Shown here piece after piece: positions 25,397 through 32,449 of a DNA stretch of 38,330 bases. The DNA is taken from NCBI GenBank assembly GCA_900553515.1, contig USDN01000023.1:1-38330 (forward strand). The letters run 5' to 3'. A program made the position numbers and the translations under genes. Numbering within the stretch: the stretch's first letter is position 1; every line of letters starts with the position of its first letter. A model generated the notes under the pieces. The model was not told the DNA's origin. It saw only the letters and a list, made by a program, of their open reading frames with translations, and searched no databases. The DNA comes from an uncultured Blautia sp. GTDB taxonomy: Bacteria > Bacillota > Clostridia > Lachnospirales > Lachnospiraceae.

Positions 25397-27245
25397 TATT
25401 CTGTGCCTCGATCCTTTCTGCCAGATCGTTTAAGTATACCCAGCGGTCCATTTTCTCCTCCAGAAGTGCTTCCGCTTCTTCTTTCTCTTTCGTCAGCTCA
25501 TTTAGTTTCCCGGAATTGGTGGCATTGGCCATAATATCTGCATCCAGTTTTTCGATCTTTGCTTCCAGTTTTGCAATATCTTCATCAATTGTTTCGTATT
25601 CCCTCTGTTCCTTAAAAGAAAATTTCAGTTTTGTGGTACGGTTCTGCTTCCAGGTCTTTACAGACTCCTTTTCTCCGGAAGCGGAGAGATTTCCATTTCC
25701 TCCAGTTCCTCTGACACTGTCAATTTTCCCTGATTCGAAATCATTGCCCTCCATGTCTTCAAAGCGTCTCTTTTTTGATTCCAGATAATCGGTATAGCCG
25801 CCCTCATACTGTGTCAGATTTCCTTCCCGGTCAAATTCAAAAATACGGTCTGCAATATTATCCAGAAAATATCGGTCATGAGAAACTGTGATCACAATTC
25901 CTGCAAAAGAATCCAGATAATCCTCCAGGATCGTCAGCGTAGGGATATCAATATCATTGGTGATCTCATCCAGCAGAAGTACATTCGGCGCTGCCGCAAG
26001 AACCTTCAGAAGATACAGTCTCTTTTTCTCGCCTCCGGAAAGCTTTTCAATGGGGGCATACTGCATGGAAGAATCAAAAAGGAACTGTTCCAGAAGTTTT
26101 GATGCACTGATCAGCCCGTCCTTTGTAGGAATATACTCTGCAACATCCTTGATATAATCGATGACCCTCTGACTGGTATTCATCTCTTCTATTTCCTGAG
26201 AAAAATATCCCATACGGATAGTCTCACCTGTCTCCACATAACCGCTGTCCGGCTCCAGTATTCCTGCAATGATCTTAAGAAGCGTTGATTTTCCGCATCC
26301 ATTCGGTCCGATGATCCCAAGTCTCTGATTTTTCAGCACAATATAATCGAAATCCCGGATACAAATCTTTTCTCCAAATCTTTTGGAAATATGGTGCAGT
26401 TCAATGGTCTTCTTTCCCATTCGGGTTTCCACAGAATCAATCTCTACACTTTTATCCCTCACTGGGGCTGCTCCGTTTTTCAAAGCCTCCAGTCTTTCAA
26501 GTCTTGCCCTTTGCTTGGTGGTCCTTGCCCGGCATCCACGCTTTGCCCATTCCAGTTCCATCCGCAGAACACTCTGCCGTTTTCGCTCTGAGGCCATTTC
26601 CATTTCTTCACGTTCTGCCTTCATCTCCAGGAATTTAGAATATTTCGCCTCATAAGTATAGGTTTTTCCGTGACTGATCTCCAGGATTTTATTTGTAACC
26701 CGATCCAGGAAATAACGATCATGGGTCACCATGATCACGGCTCCTTTAAACCGGTTCAGATAATCCTCCAGCCATGCTGCCATTTCATTATCCAGATGGT
26801 TAGTGGGCTCATCCAGGATCAGAAGATCTGTAGGATTGATCAGTACCCTTGCCAGGGCCACACGTTTCTTCTGTCCGCCGGAAAGATGAGCGATCTCCTC
26901 CTCATGGTCTGCAATTCCCAGTTTGTTAAGAACCATGTGGGCATCTGTTTCCGGATTCCAGTCTGCATCTCTCTTTCCTTCGCTTACATAGGAAAGGATC
27001 GTTGCCCCCTCGGGAAACTGCGGATGCTGGGAAAGATAAGAAAGACGAAGTCCGTTCTGCCGGATCACCTGTCCCTCATCTGCCTCCTCCAATCCTGCCA
27101 GTATCCCTAGAAAAGTAGTTTTTCCTGTGCCATTGATGCCTATGATCCCGATTTTATCTCCCTGGTGGATGCCTACGGAAATATCATCAAAAATCACTTT
27201 ATCTCCATATACTTTAGTAATATGTTCCATATTTAAAATATTCAT
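25389..27245 (-). CDS. ABC-F family ATPase, Uup-like
   Basis: A 618-residue soluble protein with two ABC cassettes and no membrane part. Walker A motifs are GINGTGKTT and GPNGCGKST, and the signatures are LSGGQKKR and LSGGEKKR. Walker B regions are LLILDEPTNHLDN and VLLLDEITNDID. The second has ITNDID where most ABC-F proteins have PTNHLD. A linker follows the first cassette, and a C-terminal coiled coil (KLEAKIEKLDADI, LTKEKEEAEALLEEKMDRW) resembles Uup, a DNA- and ribosome-linked branch. ABC-F proteins act on the ribosome in translation control or antibiotic protection; the exact role here is not clear. I chose the ATG at 27245 for its AAGGAG site. Confidence 0.93.
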   Translation of the reverse strand: MNILNMEHITKVYGDKVIFDDISVGIHQGDKIGIIGINGTGKTTFLGILAGLEEADEGQVIRQNGLRLSYLSQHPQFPEGATILSYVSEGKRDADWNPETDAHMVLNKLGIADHEEEIAHLSGGQKKRVALARVLINPTDLLILDEPTNHLDNEMAAWLEDYLNRFKGAVIMVTHDRYFLDRVTNKILEISHGKTYTYEAKYSKFLEMKAEREEMEMASERKRQSVLRMELEWAKRGCRARTTKQRARLERLEALKNGAAPVRDKSVEIDSVETRMGKKTIELHHISKRFGEKICIRDFDYIVLKNQRLGIIGPNGCGKSTLLKIIAGILEPDSGYVETGETIRMGYFSQEIEEMNTSQRVIDYIKDVAEYIPTKDGLISASKLLEQFLFDSSMQYAPIEKLSGGEKKRLYLLKVLAAAPNVLLLDEITNDIDIPTLTILEDYLDSFAGIVITVSHDRYFLDNIADRIFEFDREGNLTQYEGGYTDYLESKKRRFEDMEGNDFESGKIDSVRGTGGNGNLSASGEKESVKTWKQNRTTKLKFSFKEQREYETIDEDIAKLEAKIEKLDADIMANATNSGKLNELTKEKEEAEALLEEKMDRWVYLNDLAERIEAQNNG

Positions 27246-27328
27246 CTCGATACTCCTTATACGATCATTTGCATTATTGTTCACCCTGTGCCCAACAACA
27301 GATTATCTTTGTCAGTTCTCTGGTACTC

Positions 27329-28669
27329 TTACACTTTTTCCGCTTTGGGGAAACGCCTTATATAATAGATCACAAAAAGGATTGCTGTGATTCCCCAGGA
27401 TACCGGGTAACTGAGCATAATGGTTTCAATTCCCGGAAAAATAGGCAGAACTGCAAACATCCAGGTGATCCTGAGAATGCAGACACCTCCACAGGTAAGG
27501 ATCACCGGAACCAGTACTTTTCCTGCGCCTCTCAGCGCTCCGGAAAGGATTCCGATGGCCACATAAAGGAAATATGACGGCATCAGAAAACGCATCATAT
27601 AGACCCCAATCTCCACCACTCCCTGATCTGTAGTAAACAGCCGGTACAAAGGCTCTGCAAAAATCACAAGCAGTCCGCTGAGGATAATTGCCGCCGTATA
27701 GGACATTCCCAGACAGACCAGAACACTTCTTCTCATACGTTTTGTCTTTCCTGCCCCATAATTCTGTCCCACAAATGTAGTGATGGAGATTGAAAATGCA
27801 TTTATCACCATCCAGAAAACCGCATCAATCTTTCCAAAGGTTCCCCATGCTGCTACATGATCGGTTCCCAGCCGGTTGACAAATACCTGGATCACGATAT
27901 TTGCCACACAATACATGGCTGCCTCAATCCCTGCCGGTACACCGATCCGCAGTACAGAACGAAGGGAATTTCCATAAAAGCGAAGTTTTTTTAATTTCAG
28001 TTTAAAATATCCCTGTCCCTTGATCAGCATTGCAGCAACGATCACTGCACTGACTCCCTGGCAAAAGACAGTGGCAACAGCAACGCCCTCTACCCCCATA
28101 CCGCCTATCACAACAAGCAGGATGTCCAGCAGGATGTTCAGAAGACAGGCTGTCATCAGCACATACAACGGGCGTCTGGAATCACCCATTGCCCGGAGAA
28201 CAGCTGCTCCCATATTATAAACAAGATTAAATACCGTTCCGCAAAAATAAATATGAAGATAAACACTGGATTCATCCATAAGTTCTGCCGGAGTGTTCAT
28301 CATCTGCAGAATCGTGTCAGAAGCCAGAAATCCGGCAATGCCGATCACACAGCCGGCTGCAATGGAAAAGGCAGCTGCCGTATGTATGGTACGATCCAGA
28401 TTTTTTTTATCCCGGGCTCCATAAAACTGAGACACGATCACTGCCGCTCCTGAGGTCAGTCCTACAAATACCTCCACAATCAGATTTACGACCTGATTCA
28501 CAGAACCGCCTACTGCCGCCAGCGCTTCTTTACCCACAAAACGACCGACAACAATGGTGTCGGCCGTGTTATATATCTGCTGAAAAAAAGTCCCGAATAC
28601 GATCGGAAAAAAGAACAATAATAACTGTTTCCAGATCACTCCTTCCGTGATCTGATTTTTTTTATTCAT
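27329..28669 (-). CDS. MATE family efflux transporter
   Basis: A 446-residue polytopic membrane protein of the multidrug and toxic compound extrusion family, which exports cationic drugs or metabolites using Na+ or H+ gradients. About twelve hydrophobic segments are visible in two homologous halves. The first half begins FFPIVFGTFFQQIYNTADTIVVGRFVG, the classic MATE entry. The second has PAGIEAAMYCVANIVIQVFVNRLG. I chose the ATG at 28669 because GGAGGG lies just upstream; a longer frame would run through the hairpin. The promoter is embedded in a palindrome, suggesting repressor control. An 83-base gap separates it from the ABC-F gene, and no promoter was obvious there. Confidence 0.95.
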   Translation of the reverse strand: MNKKNQITEGVIWKQLLLFFFPIVFGTFFQQIYNTADTIVVGRFVGKEALAAVGGSVNQVVNLIVEVFVGLTSGAAVIVSQFYGARDKKNLDRTIHTAAAFSIAAGCVIGIAGFLASDTILQMMNTPAELMDESSVYLHIYFCGTVFNLVYNMGAAVLRAMGDSRRPLYVLMTACLLNILLDILLVVIGGMGVEGVAVATVFCQGVSAVIVAAMLIKGQGYFKLKLKKLRFYGNSLRSVLRIGVPAGIEAAMYCVANIVIQVFVNRLGTDHVAAWGTFGKIDAVFWMVINAFSISITTFVGQNYGAGKTKRMRRSVLVCLGMSYTAAIILSGLLVIFAEPLYRLFTTDQGVVEIGVYMMRFLMPSYFLYVAIGILSGALRGAGKVLVPVILTCGGVCILRITWMFAVLPIFPGIETIMLSYPVSWGITAILFVIYYIRRFPKAEKV

Positions 28670-28693
28670 TTTCAGCCCTCCAAAATCCAAAAA

Positions 28694-28726
28694 AATTCCT
28701 CTGCTATGCAGTATAGCAGAGGAATT
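28694..28726 (-). terminator. 14-bp inverted repeat: terminator of the upstream gene, overlapping the MATE promoter
   Basis: Perfect 14-base arms (28694-28707 and 28713-28726) enclose a 5-base loop. On the minus strand the stem is followed by TTTTTGGATTTT, so transcripts from the 28774-29106 gene should terminate here. The -10 of the MATE promoter (AGTATA on plus, 28710-28715) lies in the loop and one arm, so the same repeat could also be an operator. Confidence 0.75.
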
Positions 28727-28738
28727 CCTGAAAATCAA
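28710..28738 (-). promoter_or_regulatory. Promoter of the MATE gene inside the inverted repeat
   Basis: On the minus strand, -35 TTGATT (28733-28738), a 17-base spacer and -10 TATACT (28710-28715). Initiation near 28703 would leave only one arm of the hairpin in the message, so this transcript escapes termination. Confidence 0.6.
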
Positions 28739-28773
28739 TTTTTTGTTGTATGTCCGGATGATTTCTAAGTCTG

Positions 28774-29106
28774 TCAGCCCGGAATTTTCAGGTTATGCCT
28801 GTCTGTTCCATATCCGCCATGGGAAAACTCTCTTCGCAGTTCCTGCATACGGTGCTCCTTATGGTACATTTCCTCCGAAACTGCAGAAATGTTTACACTG
28901 CTGCAAATGCTCCCAAGCTTCATCATCACGGCCCGTCTGGCATATCCGGCTGCAAGACTTATTTTCAGATATCCATACATAAGGAGACAGCCGGCTCTGT
29001 GGAAAATTCCGTTTTCGTACCGGGAATGGCTTCTCAGATAAGCAGCCATACCAAACACAACAATTACAGCAAAAGAAACAAGTGAAATCTGTTCTATAAG
29101 CGTCAT
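28774..29106 (-). CDS. Small single-pass membrane protein, unknown function
   Basis: A 110-residue protein with one hydrophobic segment at residues about 7-24 (ISLVSFAVIVVFGMAAYL), no cleavage site, then a basic, soluble tail. The tail contains YGYLKISLAAGYARRAVMMKLG and MYHKEHRMQELRREF. I do not recognise a family. The gene is credible because it has a consensus promoter, an AAGGAGG site before the ATG at 29106, and a terminator behind it. It is a separate transcription unit between the secreted basic protein and the MATE exporter. Confidence 0.65.
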   Translation of the reverse strand: MTLIEQISLVSFAVIVVFGMAAYLRSHSRYENGIFHRAGCLLMYGYLKISLAAGYARRAVMMKLGSICSSVNISAVSEEMYHKEHRMQELRREFSHGGYGTDRHNLKIPG

Positions 29107-29151
29107 GATCACCGACCTCCTTTATTATGATTCCTGTTATTATTTATCTAT

Positions 29152-29180
29152 ATATTAACTCTCCTCACTTTAATTGTCAA
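29152..29180 (-). promoter_or_regulatory. Promoter of the small membrane protein gene
   Basis: On the minus strand, perfect -35 TTGACA (29175-29180), a 17-base spacer and -10 TAATAT (29152-29157). It gives a leader of about 40 bases, AT-rich, before the AAGGAGG site and ATG at 29106. Confidence 0.65.
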
Positions 29181-29245
29181 TCTTTTTGTTTGTATTTTCA
29201 TTAATTTCTGTTTTATTATGCATCAATTCCAATATAAAAGTCATT

Positions 29246-29929
29246 TCACGGTCCCCAAATGTATCTGGAATGGTATCTGCAATATTTTTTGTAATACCTG
29301 TTATATGTTGACCTGGAGCTTCTTCTTCCATTTACCCAGTACTGTCTCGGACAACGTCCATTGGATTCCATAGGGCCTATATAATCAGATAATGTGCATA
29401 CCCGATAGAGCTTTCCACTTCGGATTTTAAAGACATTTCTGGAAACGCTTCTTCCAGTGATCATGGTATTGATTATAAAGGTTTTATGTTTTTTGTTGTA
29501 ACGGATCGGATCCGGATAAAAGTCTGCAATCCGGAAGGTTCCAATCAGCTTAACCTTGTTTTTATAGATCGTCAGAACCATCATCGTTCTCGTTCTGGTG
29601 TTGCAGAAAAATGCTTCCGGAACCTTGTCGCCAGTCACATCCTTAAATACATATCTTGTATGGCTGCTGTAATGTAGAGAACGGATAGAAGTTCTTTTTC
29701 CTCTGTCGTTATAACCCCATCCAGATCTGTCTCTCAGATCATATGTGATCCTGGCCTTACTGTTTTTTCTCGCCCAGTAATCCATTTTATCATTGTACAT
29801 AAGAACTGCCTTGTTGTAGCTGATCCGTTTGGCTGCCTGAACTTCTGTTCCAGATACATTTGCTGTCAGCATCAGTCCTGCCAGGATTCCCAGAATCCCT
29901 TTTGTAAAAAAAGATTTTATTTTTTTCAT
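29246..29929 (-). CDS. Very basic secreted protein, unknown function
   Basis: A 227-residue protein with a signal peptide: a KKIKSFFTK basic start, a hydrophobic core (GILGILAGLMLTANVSG), and likely cleavage after VQA near residue 32. The mature part is strongly basic and rich in Tyr, Arg and Ser. One stretch, VFKDVTGDKVPEAFF, resembles the D-x-(T/D)-G-D repeats of secreted FG-GAP/VCBS-type proteins, and YKNKVKLIGTFR follows a beta pattern. The C-terminus is a Tyr/Arg-rich tail (STYNRYYKKYCRYHSRY) ending in WGP. I chose the start at 29929 for the AAGGAGG site. Family not recognised. It may bind anionic wall polymers. Confidence 0.75.
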   Translation of the reverse strand: MKKIKSFFTKGILGILAGLMLTANVSGTEVQAAKRISYNKAVLMYNDKMDYWARKNSKARITYDLRDRSGWGYNDRGKRTSIRSLHYSSHTRYVFKDVTGDKVPEAFFCNTRTRTMMVLTIYKNKVKLIGTFRIADFYPDPIRYNKKHKTFIINTMITGRSVSRNVFKIRSGKLYRVCTLSDYIGPMESNGRCPRQYWVNGRRSSRSTYNRYYKKYCRYHSRYIWGP

Positions 29930-29956
29930 AGTTCTTTCCTCCTTCAGATTCTTGTG

Positions 29957-29982
29957 AACAGAAGTGTTCTGCCGCTTCTGTT
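29957..29982. repeat. Inverted repeat in the leader of the basic secreted protein gene
   Basis: AACAGAAG (29957-29964) and CTTCTGTT (29975-29982) pair perfectly around 10 bases. A smaller hairpin, GAACA-GAAG-TGTTC (29956-29969), shares the first arm, so the two structures exclude each other. It lies between the presumed -10 and the ribosome binding site. Confidence 0.4.
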
Positions 29983-29998
29983 TCATCTTTATAAAATC

Positions 29999-30004
29999 AT
30001 TATA
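29999..30004 (-). promoter_or_regulatory. Probable -10 of the basic secreted protein gene, with nearby palindrome
   Basis: A perfect TATAAT on the minus strand, 70 bases upstream of the ATG, with a poor -35. Right beside it is the 12-bp palindrome AAATCATGATTT (30004-30015), which could be an operator. Confidence 0.4.
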
Positions 30005-30028
30005 AATCATGATTTTGAAAATTTGTTT

Positions 30029-31450
30029 TTAGAGAAGATATTCCAGTAATTCTTTTTCATGACAGTAGGCTTCTTTATAAACTCTGTACAGATAGAAGTT
30101 CTTTCCCTGTATCACCTGTTTTTCCACTTCTTCCTCCAGAACCTCCATAGGATCTGAGGAGCGCAGAAAATGAAGTACAAAGGAATCAAATTCCTGATCC
30201 GGGCGCAGTCTTTCAAATTCACAGTTTTCCAGGATACGGCTGAGCCTGTTTATGGTAATGTTATTTTCTTTGTCCAAAGCAACTCTCTGTCTGACAAAAA
30301 GCAGGAAGCTTATCAGGGTCTCCCTGTTAATATCCCTTGCCCCTGTCATAAATTCCCGGAAATAATCTTCTCCTACACGGCCTCTCTGATAAGCCTTTCT
30401 TTTTTCCGCCGCGTTTCGGGAGCCCTCTGAATCTCTCTCCTCTTCCCTCCTCCTCTCTTCTTTCTCCATTCTGTGCAGCTCTGCCTCGGCATGTTTCCAC
30501 TCTTCTGTATTCGGATCCTGACTGCAAAGCCCAAGGGAATGAGCAACACGAACCTTTGTATTTTCCGGCCACTCTGCAAATTCTCCATACAGCTCAAACA
30601 GAATCTCCATCCATTCTACAGACACATATCCAAAATAAAAATAATTAAATTCATCAAAAACACCACCCGGAGTCAGAGCGGTATTCTGCAGATACTCCTT
30701 TTTTTCCTCCAGTGTCATTTGATTTTTCAGCTTGTCCGCATCCCGCTTAAGTTTGGTAAGCGGTTTTAAAAAAGAAAGCTCCTCCAGCGCAAATTTTTCA
30801 CTTCTTCCACGTTCATCCTTATCCAGCATATTTCCATACTGTTTTTTTAAGGTTTCTTCCTTTTTGCAGCTTTCGTAATACTTATTGCAGCGGTCCTGAA
30901 TGTAAAAGTACAGATACTTACAGAAATAATATCTGGCACGTTCCCTGGCAGAAGAAAATTTCTCTATATTTTCATTGATAAATTTCCAGAAATCCTGGGC
31001 GGAGGTCAGGTGAACGATCCTGTCTGCAAACTCCCTGGTCAGAAGCATTGTCTGCATCCCCTCTGCAGATTCTTCCTCCACATATTCCTCCAGTTCCCTT
31101 AAAGTGATCTTTCCGCCCTTCATCAGACGGCTTCCGCTGCCGTCCGACGCCTCCCGGATCTTTCGGCAGGCTGCAAAAAAATCCTTCCATTCTCCATAAC
31201 TCATTCCGTGACTAAAAGCATACATCAGGCAGGCTTCATAAAAGCTTCGTCCATAAAGCCCTGCACAGCCCCTGTCTTTCAGCTCCTGTTCTACTCTTTC
31301 CAGGCTCCAGCCTTCTGCAAGTCCTCTGGCAAGCACCAGCATCCGCTCCGGAATCCCTTTTTTATCCCCGGATTTTGAAATCTCCGGTGCATCCTCCATA
31401 TCCATGGAAAAGTTCATGACCAGATTTTCAAACATATCATTTTTCTTCAT
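30029..31450 (-). CDS. Helical protein of unknown function, linked to the kinase genes
   Basis: A 473-residue soluble protein with no signal peptide, membrane segment or recognised catalytic motif. It looks almost entirely alpha-helical. Residues about 35-100 (MLVLARGLAEGWSLERVEQEL, then YEACLMYAFSHGMSYGEWKDFF) contain phrases reminiscent of small helical DNA- or protein-binding repeats. Residues 317-360 are a highly charged stretch (EEWKHAEAELHRMEKEERRRE) that may be a coiled coil. I chose the ATG at 31450 for its GGGAGG site. A perfect TATAAT lies 40 bases upstream, so it has its own transcript. Its position beside three receptor kinases makes a cytoplasmic target or adaptor of the kinases a reasonable guess, not more. 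Confidence 0.75.
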   Translation of the reverse strand: MKKNDMFENLVMNFSMDMEDAPEISKSGDKKGIPERMLVLARGLAEGWSLERVEQELKDRGCAGLYGRSFYEACLMYAFSHGMSYGEWKDFFAACRKIREASDGSGSRLMKGGKITLRELEEYVEEESAEGMQTMLLTREFADRIVHLTSAQDFWKFINENIEKFSSARERARYYFCKYLYFYIQDRCNKYYESCKKEETLKKQYGNMLDKDERGRSEKFALEELSFLKPLTKLKRDADKLKNQMTLEEKKEYLQNTALTPGGVFDEFNYFYFGYVSVEWMEILFELYGEFAEWPENTKVRVAHSLGLCSQDPNTEEWKHAEAELHRMEKEERRREEERDSEGSRNAAEKRKAYQRGRVGEDYFREFMTGARDINRETLISFLLFVRQRVALDKENNITINRLSRILENCEFERLRPDQEFDSFVLHFLRSSDPMEVLEEEVEKQVIQGKNFYLYRVYKEAYCHEKELLEYLL

Positions 31451-31489
31451 TCTGTCCTCCCTGATTCTATATGAATACTTATGATATGT

Positions 31490-31495
31490 ATTATA
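31490..31495 (-). promoter_or_regulatory. -10 element upstream of the 473-residue protein gene
   Basis: A perfect TATAAT on the minus strand (ATTATA on plus) 40 bases upstream of the ATG at 31450. The region 17 bases further up reads TACGGG, not a -35 consensus, so activation by another factor is possible. Confidence 0.45.
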
Positions 31496-31549
31496 CACTA
31501 TTTATCCGAAGCCCGTACAGGTATTCCAGGAATTTCTGCGCAATATTTA

Positions 31550-32359
31550 CTAATGTACCACATCGTCGATACTGCCCGGAAGCTGATATTCATATTCATC
31601 ATTTTTGGAAAACTGTTCTCTGTAGTCCGCCATGCTTGTTTCCACAATGGTATCTGACATTACATCATATTGTAAGGATCTGAAAATCCCGGAATCCTCC
31701 TGTTCATCATTATAACAGTCGATCCACCCATTTTCTTCATTAAGCTTCAAAAGTCCATTCCACTGTCCCCATTTGGTATACTCTTTTGCAATACCGATCC
31801 CATTGCTGTTTCCCGGAGAAATGGTGTAATACTCATAATAAAGATTTCCATCCTCTTCATAAACCTCAAATATATGAGGATAATAAGGATCCGGCTCATA
31901 TACCCATTTTCCTACCAGATCTTCTGCATAAAGCGGACTTTCCATATATACCCAGGAGGAGCTCATGACCTGAACATCTCCCTGAGCGGAGATCCTCTGG
32001 TTTTCCTCAAACTGTGCTGTGGCAGCCGCCTGTTTTCTTGCAAGCTCACAGGCATGCAGCGTATCTATATTTGCCTGTTCGATCTCAGAAAGCACAGAAG
32101 CGTCATATTCCTCTGAGGGCTGATACCAGTCCTGGGATCCAAAATGCTCCTTCATATCCTGAGAATAAACTTTCTTTCCGTGTCTGGCGGTGATCTCATA
32201 TCTGGCTGCTCTTAATTCCCAGTCGGAAAGTCCTGCAAGGCTTTCCTCTGTAATGATTTCCGCGCTGCTCTGAGGCAGGATATCTGCCATAACGGAAACA
32301 GGAGACGCCATTCCAAAAGTCATGATAAGTGCCGTAAGCTGTATAATTTTTTTCTTCAT
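31550..32359 (-). CDS. Secreted YARHG-domain protein
   Basis: A 269-residue exported protein. The signal peptide has KKK, a hydrophobic core (IIQLTALIMTFGMASPVS) and probable cleavage near VMA, residue 25. Residues about 42-95 form a YARHG domain: LSDWELRAARYEITARHGKK, FGSQDWYQP, and the trailing LSEIEQANIDTL. YARHG is an extracellular domain of unknown function in Clostridia, often next to sensor or kinase genes. The C-terminal half (LVGKWVYEPDPYYPHIFEVYEEDGNLYYEY) looks like a beta-rich lipocalin- or calycin-like region. I chose the ATG at 32359 for the GGGAGG site. It lies 91 bases after the pseudokinase gene. It may be a ligand or wall partner of the receptors. Confidence 0.85.
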   Translation of the reverse strand: MKKKIIQLTALIMTFGMASPVSVMADILPQSSAEIITEESLAGLSDWELRAARYEITARHGKKVYSQDMKEHFGSQDWYQPSEEYDASVLSEIEQANIDTLHACELARKQAAATAQFEENQRISAQGDVQVMSSSWVYMESPLYAEDLVGKWVYEPDPYYPHIFEVYEEDGNLYYEYYTISPGNSNGIGIAKEYTKWGQWNGLLKLNEENGWIDCYNDEQEDSGIFRSLQYDVMSDTIVETSMADYREQFSKNDEYEYQLPGSIDDVVH

Positions 32360-32449
32360 AATACTCTTTTCCTCCCAAAATTTTTTCATGGTTTCAGTAT
32401 ACCTTATATTCCTGCAGATTTGTTTTTTATGTATGACAGCTTCTTTTTA

